6,098 bases of DNA, taken from the NCBI GenBank assembly GCA_947625955.1, contig CANQQH010000066.1, positions 1 to 6,098 on the forward strand, given 5' to 3'. The DNA is from an uncultured Clostridia bacterium (GTDB taxonomy: Bacteria; Bacillota; Clostridia; Christensenellales; UBA1242). Each line of letters opens with the position of its first letter. Position 1 is the first letter of the stretch. Below, piece after piece: positions 1 to 5,983 of the stretch. The translations under genes were made by a program, and so were the position numbers. Below the pieces are notes generated by a model. It was not told where the DNA came from. It was given only the letters and a program-made list of their open reading frames with translations, and did not search any database.

Positions 1-1
1 C

Positions 2-724
2 TACTATAAGTTTGTTGATGAACTCGTGAAGGCAAAGAGAGTGGAGCTTCACGATTTTGAAAAAGATGAAATCTTTGAGGGCTGTATGCCGGTTGAAGTG
101 ATGGCAATGCGAGGAAAAGACACTCTTCGCTTCGGGCCGCTCAGGCCTGTTGGGCTGCTAGACAACGACGGCAAGCGACCTTTCGCCGTTTTGCAGCTCA
201 GGCGAGAAAATGCTGAGGGAGATATTTATAACCTTGTTGGCTTTCAAACCAACCTGACTTTCCCTGAGCAAAAGCGAGTTTTCTCTATGGTGCCGGCACT
301 AAACAATGCTGAGTTTGTTAAATTCGGCGTTATGCACAGAAACACGTTCATCAATTCGCCAAAACATTTGAATAGTGACTTTTCAATGAAGAAGTATCCG
401 CTTGTGTTTTTTGCAGGTCAAATAACAGGCGTTGAAGGGTATATGGAAAGCACGATGAGTGGGCTTGTTGCGGGCATAAATATGGCAAATAAACTGATGG
501 AAAAACAAAAAATTCATTTCAATAATTTGACTATTACGGGTGCTTTGTGTAATTATATTTGTACGGAAAACAAAAATTTTCAGCCAATGAACGCCAATTT
601 TGGGATTCTGCCTCCGCTGAGCGAGAAGATGAAAAGCAAAAACGACAGGAAAGAGGCATATGCAAAGCGTGCGATATTGGAAATGAAAAACTTGATGGAG
701 GGACTAAGCAATGATGAAAATTAG
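2..724 (+). CDS. trmFO: TrmFO, folate/FAD-dependent tRNA (uracil-54-C5)-methyltransferase, 3' part
   Basis: TrmFO makes ribothymidine at position 54 of the tRNA T-loop, using methylene-tetrahydrofolate as carbon source and FADH2 as reductant, in the cytoplasm. The reading frame is open from base 2, so this is the C-terminal 240 residues of a protein usually about 435-450 long; the 5' part lies outside the window, and a GTG at 26 is internal. Visible family motifs are FEGCMPVEV (its Cys, codon 83-85, corresponds to the catalytic Cys226 of Bacillus TrmFO), DTLRFGPLRPVGL, YNLVGFQTNL, PEQKRVF, GVMHRNTFINSP, the FAD-site segment FAGQITGVEGYMES, and NFQPMNANFGILPPL. The last 14 bases overlap hslV, which suggests translational coupling. 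In Bacillota trmFO often precedes hslV, with xerC between them; xerC is absent here. Only the family assignment of the missing N-terminus is inferred. Confidence 0.96.
   Translation, partial: YYKFVDELVKAKRVELHDFEKDEIFEGCMPVEVMAMRGKDTLRFGPLRPVGLLDNDGKRPFAVLQLRRENAEGDIYNLVGFQTNLTFPEQKRVFSMVPALNNAEFVKFGVMHRNTFINSPKHLNSDFSMKKYPLVFFAGQITGVEGYMESTMSGLVAGINMANKLMEKQKIHFNNLTITGALCNYICTENKNFQPMNANFGILPPLSEKMKSKNDRKEAYAKRAILEMKNLMEGLSNDEN
697..702 (+). promoter_or_regulatory. Ribosome binding site of hslV inside trmFO
   Basis: GGAGGG lies within the last codons of trmFO, 8 bases before the ATG at 711 and 11 bases before the in-frame ATG at 714. The spacing favours 711, but the second ATG cannot be excluded. 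The site makes translation of hslV dependent on, or coupled to, trmFO translation. Confidence 0.7.
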
Positions 725-1247
725 AGGCACAACAATTATTGGTGTTGAAAAGGACGGAAAGAGAGTCATCGCCGGCGACGGACAGGTCACGGCGGGTGAG
801 TCTGTTGTTATGAAAGGTTCGGCGCGCAAGGTGAGAAGAATATATAACGACAAGGTTGTTGTTGGTTTTGCTGGCTCAACTGCCGACGCGTTCACCCTTT
901 CGGAAAAATTCGAAAAGATGCTTCAAAAATATTCTGGAAACTTGACGCGTGCTGCCGTTGAACTTGCGCAGCTTTGGAGAAGTGATAAGGGGCTGAGGCA
1001 ACTTGAAGCAATGATGATTGTTGCCGACAAAGACGCCATGCTCATCATCACCGGCGTTGGCGACGTTATTGAACCAGACGACGGCATCTGCGCTATTGGA
1101 AGTGGGGGCAACTTCGCTCTTAGCGCTGCAAAGGCTTTGAAGCGTCACACCAAACTTTCAGCAAGAGAAATCTGCGAAGAATCAATGAAGATAGCAAGTG
1201 AGATTTGTATTTTCACAAACTCCAACTTTGTTATAGAGGAGGTCTAG
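711..1247 (+). CDS. hslV: HslV (ClpQ), threonine peptidase subunit of the HslUV protease
   Basis: This is the proteolytic subunit of the cytoplasmic two-component HslUV protease, a double hexamer related to the proteasome beta subunit. The 178 residues begin MMKIRG, followed by TTIIGV. Thr7 is the expected N-terminal nucleophile after removal of a short propeptide, as in other HslV proteins with a few residues before the TT pair. Family signatures present are AGDGQVT (21-27, with the conserved Asp23), ARKVRR (38-43, with the active-site Lys40), GFAGSTADAFTL (52-63), NLTRAAVELAQLWRSD (77-92), LEAMMIVAD (98-106), the GSGG motif (130-133) and a C-terminal IEEV. It is the Thr-type enzyme, not the Ser-type CodW of Bacillus subtilis. 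Start 711 is chosen by ribosome-site spacing; 714 would remove only one Met. It sits 1 base before hslU, its ATPase partner. Confidence 0.97.
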   Translation: MMKIRGTTIIGVEKDGKRVIAGDGQVTAGESVVMKGSARKVRRIYNDKVVVGFAGSTADAFTLSEKFEKMLQKYSGNLTRAAVELAQLWRSDKGLRQLEAMMIVADKDAMLIITGVGDVIEPDDGICAIGSGGNFALSAAKALKRHTKLSAREICEESMKIASEICIFTNSNFVIEEV

Positions 1248-1248
1248 G

Positions 1249-2556
1249 ATGGAACTTAGTCCAAAACAAATTGTCAGCGAACTTGACAGATTCATAATCG
1301 GGCAAGACGAAGCCAAGAAAGCTGTTGCAATCGCACTTAGAAACAGGTATAGGCGCAGCAAACTTCCAAAAGAGATGCGCGATGAAATAACTCCAAAAAA
1401 TATCATCATGAAGGGTCCAACCGGTGTTGGTAAAACTGAGATTGCAAGGCGTCTTGCAAAATTGGTGAAAGCTCCATTTGTGAAAGTTGAGGCAACAAAA
1501 TACACAGAGGTTGGCTATGTTGGGCGCGATGTTGAGAGCATGGTGAGAGATCTTGTGGAAGCCGCAATTCTTCTTGTGAAGAGCGAGCGTATGGCAGAGG
1601 TGCGAGACAAGGCGGAAGAGAATGCCATCAATCGTTTGGTGAATGTGCTTTTCAACGCAAAGAAAGATTTGTATGCTGGAAAAAGTGACGAAGAAGTGAA
1701 AGAGATCTTGAAAAAAGAGCTCAAAGGTGATAGATTTGATAATGAGCCTGTTGAGGTTGAGATTTTGGAAGAACCAAAACAAATGCCTCTCATGCCAGGA
1801 ATGGAAATCAATCTCGGCGATATGTTTGGTCCAATGATGCCAAAACGCCGTAAGAGAAAGACCATGCAAGTTGCCGACGCAAAGCGTATCTTTTTGAGCG
1901 AAGAAAGCGACAGGCTTATCGACATGGATAACGTCAACACAGAAGCTTTGATGAGAGCAGAGCAAAATGGTATCATCTTTATTGACGAAATAGACAAAAT
2001 CACCTCAAAGTCGAACGGCGGTTCGTCGCCAGACGTTTCAAGAGAGGGCGTGCAAAGAGATATTTTGCCAATCGTTGAAGGCTCAACAGTTTCAACCAAG
2101 TATGGCCCGGTTAAAACTGACTATATGCTCTTCATCGCTGCCGGGGCTTTCCATATGTCTCGCGTGGAGGACCTCATTCCTGAACTTCAAGGCCGCTTCC
2201 CAGTTACCGTTGAACTCAGCAGCCTTGGTTATGAAGATTTTGTTAAGATTTTGACAAAGACCGAGAACTCGCTCATTGTGCAATATCAAGCGCTTTTGAA
2301 AGTTGACAACATCAACCTTGAATTTCAAAAGGATGCAATTGAGGAGATTGCGCGCGTTGCCGTGCTTGAAAATGAAAACAGCGAAAATATCGGCGCGAGA
2401 CGACTTCATACAATCATTGAAAAGTTGCTTGAAGACATTTCATTCAACGCAACGGGCGACCATCCGCTCATCAATGTTAAGATAGACAAGCAATATGTTC
2501 ATGAACATCTTGAACACATTTTGAAAGAGTACGATTTGAAGAAATTTATTTTGTAG
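1249..2556 (+). CDS. hslU: HslU (ClpY), AAA+ ATPase subunit of the HslUV protease
   Basis: HslU is the hexameric unfoldase that recognises substrates, unfolds them with ATP and feeds them into HslV. The 435 residues show the N-terminal SPKQIVSELDRFIIGQDEAK segment, Walker A GPTGVGKT (56-63), the pore loop GYVG (89-92), the variable I domain (about 105-230, charged, with a Met/Pro-rich stretch near 179-198), Walker B IIFIDEIDK (242-250), the sensor region FIAAGAF (295-301), the arginine-finger region PELQGRFP (311-318) and sensor 2 GARRL (382-386). It ends in DLKKFIL, matching the conserved HslU C-terminus that docks into HslV pockets to activate it, so the gene is complete. It is slightly shorter than many homologues (about 440-470), probably in the I domain. 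A strong AGGAGG at 1237-1242 with a 6-base spacer supports the ATG at 1249. Confidence 0.98.
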   Translation: MELSPKQIVSELDRFIIGQDEAKKAVAIALRNRYRRSKLPKEMRDEITPKNIIMKGPTGVGKTEIARRLAKLVKAPFVKVEATKYTEVGYVGRDVESMVRDLVEAAILLVKSERMAEVRDKAEENAINRLVNVLFNAKKDLYAGKSDEEVKEILKKELKGDRFDNEPVEVEILEEPKQMPLMPGMEINLGDMFGPMMPKRRKRKTMQVADAKRIFLSEESDRLIDMDNVNTEALMRAEQNGIIFIDEIDKITSKSNGGSSPDVSREGVQRDILPIVEGSTVSTKYGPVKTDYMLFIAAGAFHMSRVEDLIPELQGRFPVTVELSSLGYEDFVKILTKTENSLIVQYQALLKVDNINLEFQKDAIEEIARVAVLENENSENIGARRLHTIIEKLLEDISFNATGDHPLINVKIDKQYVHEHLEHILKEYDLKKFIL

Positions 2557-2564
2557 GTGTTAAC

Positions 2565-3836
2565 ATGATAATAAAACCAAAGGGAACAAAAGACGTTTTG
2601 CCAAGCGAAGTTTATAAATGGCAGAAAGTTGAAGAAGTTGCAAGAGAGTGTTTCAGGCTCAGGGGTTTTGAGGAAATCAAGACCCCAACTTTCGAAAGCA
2701 CGGAACTTTTTGTGAGAGGGGTTGGCGAGGGCTCAGACATCGTCAACAAGGAGATGTACACATTTCTTGACAAGGGCGACAGAAGCCTGACTCTCAAACC
2801 CGAGGGAACGGCGTCAATTGTTCGTGCAATTATTGAAAACGGACTCGATAATGAGCCAATGCCTTTGAAACTCTATATGGAGACTCCATGTTTCAGGTAT
2901 GAGCGCCCTCAAACAGGAAGGTTTAGGGAGCACTATCAGTTCTCGATTGAGACTTTCGGGTCGTCGTCGCCACTGATGGAAATGGAAGTTATTGGAACAG
3001 TCAAGGCAATTCTTGACAAACTGAACTTCACAAACTATCTCATCAACATCAACTCGATTGGCTGCAAGGAGTGCAGAAAGAAATATGTTGAGGTTTTGAA
3101 AAAATATTATTCAAAGCACCTTGACGAAATCTGCGATGATTGCAAAGTAAGATACGAGAAAAACGCCCTGAGGCTCCTAGATTGCAAGGAAGAAAAATGT
3201 CAAATCCTCAAAAAGGATGCGCCAAAGCCAAGAGAATATCTTTGCGATGATTGCAAGGCGCACTTTGCCGAGCTCACAAAACTTCTTGATGCGAGCGGCA
3301 TTAAATACAAGATCAACGATAACCTTGTTCGCGGAATTGACTACTATTCAAGAACTGTATTTGAGTTCTTGACAGAGGAGAAAGGTGCGCTCAATGTTAT
3401 TTGCGGTGGCGGACGCTATGATGGGCTTGTTGAAGAACTTGGCGGAAAGCCGCTTCCAAGCGTTGGGGTTGGTATTGGAATTGAGCACCTTTTATTGCTC
3501 CTTGAAAAGAGCAATATTCAAATTGAGGATAATCGCGGAATTGATTTGTATTTGGCAAATGCCTCAATGGGTGAACAAGCGCTTGTGGCAAGCCTTGCCG
3601 TTAAGATGCGCGACCTTGGGATTTCAACCGAGTTCGACACAATGAACAGAAGCCTCAAAGCGCAGATGAAGTATGCCGATAAGAAGAGAGCAAAGTTCGT
3701 TATCATCATTGGTGAGAGCGAGGCGCAAAGCGGCAGAGCAAAACTAAAAGCCATGCAAACAAAGAACGAAGTTGAAGTGGGATTCAAGAGCGAAAATGAT
3801 GTGAAGCAAATCGCGAATCTTATTAAAAGCAGGTAA
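2565..3836 (+). CDS. hisS: Histidyl-tRNA synthetase
   Basis: HisRS charges tRNA-His with histidine in the cytoplasm; it is a class IIa synthetase, normally a dimer. The 423 residues are full length. In order: KPKGTKDVLP (4-13), LKPEGTA (77-83), motif 2 FRYERPQTGRF (110-120), a cysteine-rich insertion (about 160-235) with CKEC, CDDC, DCKEEKC and CDDC, the histidine-specific motifs NLVRGIDYYSRTVFE (253-267) and CGGGRYDGL (280-288), motif 3 (301-313), and a C-terminal anticodon-binding domain (about 325-423). That domain separates it from the HisZ paralogue. Odd points: motif 3 reads GIEHLLLLL, with His308 where class II enzymes have Arg, and motif 2 continues REHYQF where most bacteria have RQFHQF. 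The ribosome site is weak (TAGGTG at 2554-2559, overlapping the hslU stop), so reinitiation after hslU is likely. Confidence 0.96.
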   Translation: MIIKPKGTKDVLPSEVYKWQKVEEVARECFRLRGFEEIKTPTFESTELFVRGVGEGSDIVNKEMYTFLDKGDRSLTLKPEGTASIVRAIIENGLDNEPMPLKLYMETPCFRYERPQTGRFREHYQFSIETFGSSSPLMEMEVIGTVKAILDKLNFTNYLININSIGCKECRKKYVEVLKKYYSKHLDEICDDCKVRYEKNALRLLDCKEEKCQILKKDAPKPREYLCDDCKAHFAELTKLLDASGIKYKINDNLVRGIDYYSRTVFEFLTEEKGALNVICGGGRYDGLVEELGGKPLPSVGVGIGIEHLLLLLEKSNIQIEDNRGIDLYLANASMGEQALVASLAVKMRDLGISTEFDTMNRSLKAQMKYADKKRAKFVIIIGESEAQSGRAKLKAMQTKNEVEVGFKSENDVKQIANLIKSR

Positions 3837-3840
3837 TTTT

Positions 3841-3845
3841 GGAGG
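3841..3845 (+). promoter_or_regulatory. Ribosome binding site fixing the thioredoxin start
   Basis: GGAGG, continued by more G to 3848, lies 5 bases before the ATG at 3851. An in-frame TTG at 3839 would place the start codon at the edge of this ribosome site, so it is not a credible start; the ATG is chosen. Confidence 0.8.
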
Positions 3846-3850
3846 GGGAT

Positions 3851-4159
3851 ATGGAAACTTTAACAACTCAAACATATGAAAAAGCAATCAACAACGATGT
3901 TGTTTTCGTTGATTTTTGGGCAACTTGGTGCGGACCATGCAGGTCGTTTGGACCCATCTTTGAAAAGGTTGCTGGAAAATATGAGGGGAAGGCGAAGTTC
4001 TTCAAGTGCAATGTTGACGAGGCAAGAGAGCTCGCCATCAAAAATGGTATCATGACAATCCCTTGCACAATAGTTTTCAAAAAGGGTCAGGCAGTTGACA
4101 AACACGTTGGGCTTATGAGCGAGGACACTTTTTCGAAATTCGTTGAAGAGCATTTCTAG
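3851..4159 (+). CDS. trx: Thioredoxin
   Basis: This is a small cytoplasmic thiol-disulfide oxidoreductase, normally reduced by thioredoxin reductase. With the ATG start it is 102 residues, close to the usual 100-110. It shows VVFVDFWATWCGPCRSFGP (active site CGPC at 27-30, with the buried Asp21 before it), KCNVDEARELA (52-62), and TIPCTIVFKKG (69-79), where Ile70-Pro71 is the cis-proline site facing the active site. There is no signal peptide or membrane segment. Two cysteines outside the active site are unusual: Cys53 in the strand before NVDE, and Cys72 directly after the cis-proline, where Thr is usual. The gene follows hisS by 14 bases and is followed by a probable terminator, so it is likely the last gene of the trmFO-hslVU-hisS operon. 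Which reductions it serves cannot be told from the sequence. Confidence 0.95.
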   Translation: METLTTQTYEKAINNDVVFVDFWATWCGPCRSFGPIFEKVAGKYEGKAKFFKCNVDEARELAIKNGIMTIPCTIVFKKGQAVDKHVGLMSEDTFSKFVEEHF

Positions 4160-4198
4160 TTCAAAAAACGCAATTTGAAACAACTTTTTGATTTTTTC

Positions 4199-4230
4199 AA
4201 ACGCAAAATAACAATTTTTTGCGTTTTTTT
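4199..4230 (+). terminator. Probable intrinsic terminator after the thioredoxin gene
   Basis: A 10-bp inverted repeat, AAACGCAAAA (4199-4208) with TTTTGCGTTT (4217-4226), encloses an 8-base loop and runs into further T residues to 4230. The stem is AT-rich, with only three G-C pairs, so it would be a weak hairpin, but the position at the end of the operon and the T run support termination. A competing longer pairing (4163-4173 with 4219-4229) shares the same right arm. Confidence 0.55.
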
Positions 4231-4238
4231 GCGTTTTG
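4215..4238 (+). repeat. T-rich GCG direct repeat, 10-base period
   Basis: Two GCG triplets at 4221-4223 and 4231-4233 lie in almost pure T, giving two copies of TTTTTTGCGTTTT spaced 10 bases apart. Complementary AAAAAACGCAA (4163-4173) and AAACGCAAAA (4199-4208) lie upstream, so several alternative hairpins are possible. Its role, beyond supplying the arm of the terminator, is unknown. Confidence 0.5.
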
Positions 4239-4241
4239 TTA

Positions 4242-4271
4242 TTGACTTAGTGCAGGGTGGTGTGTTAAACT
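4242..4271 (+). promoter_or_regulatory. Probable sigma-A promoter of nifS-nifU
   Basis: TTGACT (4242-4247; 5 of 6 to the -35 consensus) and TAAACT (4266-4271; 4 of 6 to the -10 consensus) are 18 bases apart, with a TGT directly before the -10 resembling an extended -10. Transcription would start near 4278, leaving a leader of under 20 bases that contains AAAGGAGAG just before the ATG at 4296. I see no clear palindrome of an IscR-like regulator over it. The promoter assignment rests on consensus matching only. Confidence 0.5.
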
Positions 4272-4295
4272 AAAAATAATTGAAAGGAGAGAAAA

Positions 4296-5483
4296 ATGGA
4301 AAAACAAAGAGTAGTGTATCTTGACAATGCTGCAACAACTCCTATAACAAACGAAGCATATCGTGAAATGATCGACGCCTATGGAAAAATCTACGGCAAT
4401 GCTTCAAGCCTCTATAAAGCTGGTAGGGATGCTGATGAAATGTTGGCAGCAGCAAGAGCAAAAGTGGCAAAAGCCATTGGTGCGTCACCAAGTGAGATCT
4501 ACTTCACTTCTGGTGGCAGCGAATCAAACAACTGGGCAATCAAGGGTATTGCAAGAGCAAACAGAAACAAGGGTAATCACATTATAACTTCAACAATCGA
4601 GCACCCATCTGTTCTTGAAAGTTGCAAAGCTCTTGAAAAAGAGGGTTTCAAAATCACCTATATTCCAGTTGACGAAATGGGTCTTATCAAGTATAGCGAG
4701 ATCGTTAAGGCTATCGGACCAGACACAATTTTGATTTCAATCATGTCGGCAAACAACGAAGTTGGAACAATCCAACCAATCAAAGCTATTGCCGAACTTG
4801 CAAAAGCAAACGATGTTATTTTCCATACCGATGCAGTTCAAGCGATTGGCGCAATCGACTTTGACGTTAAGGATATCGGTATCAGCGCGCTATCTCTTTC
4901 CGCGCACAAGTTTGGTGGACCAAAGGGCGTTGGTGCACTCTATGTTAAGAAAGGCGTGAAGATTGAGAGCCTCATCAATGGTGGCAACCAAGAAAGAGGC
5001 AAGAGAGCAGGAACTGAAAACGTTCCAGCCATTGTTGGAATGGGCAGAGCCATTGAAGATGCAACAAGCAATATTGAAGAGAATAACAAGCAACTCAAAT
5101 CAATAAGAAGATACTTCTTGCGTCAAGTTAGTGAACTTATTCATAACATTGAGCTCAACGGGCATCCAACTCAAAGGCTTCAAAACAATATCAGCATTTC
5201 GTTTGAAGGTGCTGAGGGCGAGGCAATTTTGATGATGCTTGACCGCGAGGGTGTTTATGTTTCAACAGGTTCAGCTTGTGCAAGTGGTTCTCTTGAACCA
5301 TCGCATGTTTTGCTCGCAATGGGAAAAGATGTTGAAACTGCTGCATCAACAGTGAGATTCACTCTCGGAAATTCAACAACAAAAGAAGATGTTGACTATG
5401 CACTTGGCAAACTCAAAAAAATCGTTAAAAAACTCAGGAGCATTTCTGCTATAAGAATTTATAAAAATAAGGTGGAACTGTAA
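4296..5483 (+). CDS. nifS: Cysteine desulfurase, NifS/IscS family
   Basis: A PLP enzyme that converts cysteine to alanine and holds the released sulfur as a persulfide for Fe-S cluster assembly or tRNA thiolation. The 395 residues are complete: VYLDNAATTP (7-16), GNASSLYKAGR (34-44), FTSGGSESNNWA (70-81), IEHPSVL with His103 stacking on PLP (101-107), NNEVGTIQP (153-161), FHTDAVQ with Asp179 and Gln182 (176-182), the PLP-lysine motif SAHKFGGPKG with Lys205 (202-211), RAGTEN (237-242), and the catalytic loop STGSACASGSLEPSHVL with persulfide Cys328 (323-339). The extended Cys loop places it in the NifS/IscS group, not the SufS/CsdA group. The ribosome site AAGGAGA (4284-4290) supports the start. 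The stop codon overlaps the start of the next gene by one base (TAATG), so the two proteins are almost certainly partners. iscS is an equally acceptable name. Confidence 0.96.
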   Translation: MEKQRVVYLDNAATTPITNEAYREMIDAYGKIYGNASSLYKAGRDADEMLAAARAKVAKAIGASPSEIYFTSGGSESNNWAIKGIARANRNKGNHIITSTIEHPSVLESCKALEKEGFKITYIPVDEMGLIKYSEIVKAIGPDTILISIMSANNEVGTIQPIKAIAELAKANDVIFHTDAVQAIGAIDFDVKDIGISALSLSAHKFGGPKGVGALYVKKGVKIESLINGGNQERGKRAGTENVPAIVGMGRAIEDATSNIEENNKQLKSIRRYFLRQVSELIHNIELNGHPTQRLQNNISISFEGAEGEAILMMLDREGVYVSTGSACASGSLEPSHVLLAMGKDVETAASTVRFTLGNSTTKEDVDYALGKLKKIVKKLRSISAIRIYKNKVEL

Positions 5484-5884
5484 TGAAATATAATGATAAA
5501 GTTTTAGAAGAATTTTTCAATCCTCAAAATGTTGGAGTTATTAAGGGTGCAAGCGGAAAGGGAAAGATTGTTTCATCAATCGATAAAGAGATTGTGAAGC
5601 TTTATATTGTTGTTGATTCAAACAAGATAACAGAAGCATCTTTCCAAGCTTTTGGTTGCACTTCAACAATCGCATGTTGCTCAGTTGCCGCAAGAACTGT
5701 TGTTGGCAAAACAATTGAAGAAGCGCTTTCAATTTCAAGTGTTGATATTGAAAAGGAACTCGGCGGGCTTCCTGAAAGTAAGAAACATTCAGCTCGCTTA
5801 GCTGAGGATGTTATCAAAAGCGCAATCAAAAACTATGAAAAGAAGTCTAAGGGCGAAAAAGACGACGCCGAGGATGACGACTAG
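5483..5884 (+). CDS. nifU: NifU/IscU-like Fe-S scaffold homologue with altered ligand residues
   Basis: Normally this protein receives sulfur from the cysteine desulfurase and builds a [2Fe-2S] cluster. The 133 residues follow the NifU N-terminal (IscU) pattern: NDKVLEEFFNPQNVGVI (4-20), EIVKLYIVVDSNKI (36-49), ASFQAFGCTSTIACCS (52-67), VGKTIEEAL (74-82), LGGLPESKKHSARLAE (93-108). Of the three canonical cysteine ligands only Cys59 (in FGC) is kept. The first (PVCGD in the family) reads IDKE, giving Asp34; the third (KxHC) reads KKHS, giving Ser103. Glu36 replaces the conserved Asp, and His102 is kept. Cys65-Cys66 is an extra vicinal pair. A charged tail KSKGEKDDAEDDD ends the protein. It is not truncated or frameshifted. 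The ribosome site AAGGTGG (5469-5475) lies in nifS. The family call is firm; classical scaffold function is doubtful, and a sulfur carrier or divergent scaffold role is possible. Confidence 0.88.
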   Translation: MKYNDKVLEEFFNPQNVGVIKGASGKGKIVSSIDKEIVKLYIVVDSNKITEASFQAFGCTSTIACCSVAARTVVGKTIEEALSISSVDIEKELGGLPESKKHSARLAEDVIKSAIKNYEKKSKGEKDDAEDDD

Positions 5885-5953
5885 TTTTTGGCGCATTTTG
5901 GCAAAACTTACGCACTTTTTCATCGCTTCATGGCATGATTTTGCGTTTTTTGT

Positions 5954-5983
5954 GAGATGGTATATTTGCCATCTCTTTTTTTT
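5954..5983 (+). terminator. Intrinsic terminator after nifU
   Basis: GAGATGG (5954-5960) pairs perfectly with CCATCTC (5969-5975); a G-U and an A-U pair extend the stem to 9 bp around the 4-base loop TATT, and eight T residues follow (5976-5983). It lies 69 bases after the nifU stop and should end the nifS-nifU transcript. Confidence 0.9.

Noticed and set aside
26..28. GTG as the start codon of the first gene
   Set aside because: The frame is open and matches TrmFO upstream to base 2, so the GTG is an internal Val codon of a gene cut by the window edge.
1231..1965. 244-codon open frame on the minus strand inside hslU
   Set aside because: It lies antisense to a conserved HslU sequence, shows no recognisable motifs, and is explained by the codon use of the sense gene.
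2565..3836. The hisS gene might be HisZ, the ATP phosphoribosyltransferase regulatory subunit, because of its altered motif 3
   Set aside because: It has a full C-terminal anticodon-binding domain and intact histidine-specific motifs, and no his biosynthesis genes are next to it.
3839..3841. TTG start for thioredoxin giving 106 residues
   Set aside because: It overlaps the GGAGG ribosome site; the ATG at 3851 has proper spacing and gives the usual thioredoxin N-terminus.
5483..5884. nifU as a pseudogene
   Set aside because: The frame is intact with a good ribosome site, the hydrophobic core pattern and one ligand Cys plus His are kept, and the gene is translationally coupled to an intact nifS.
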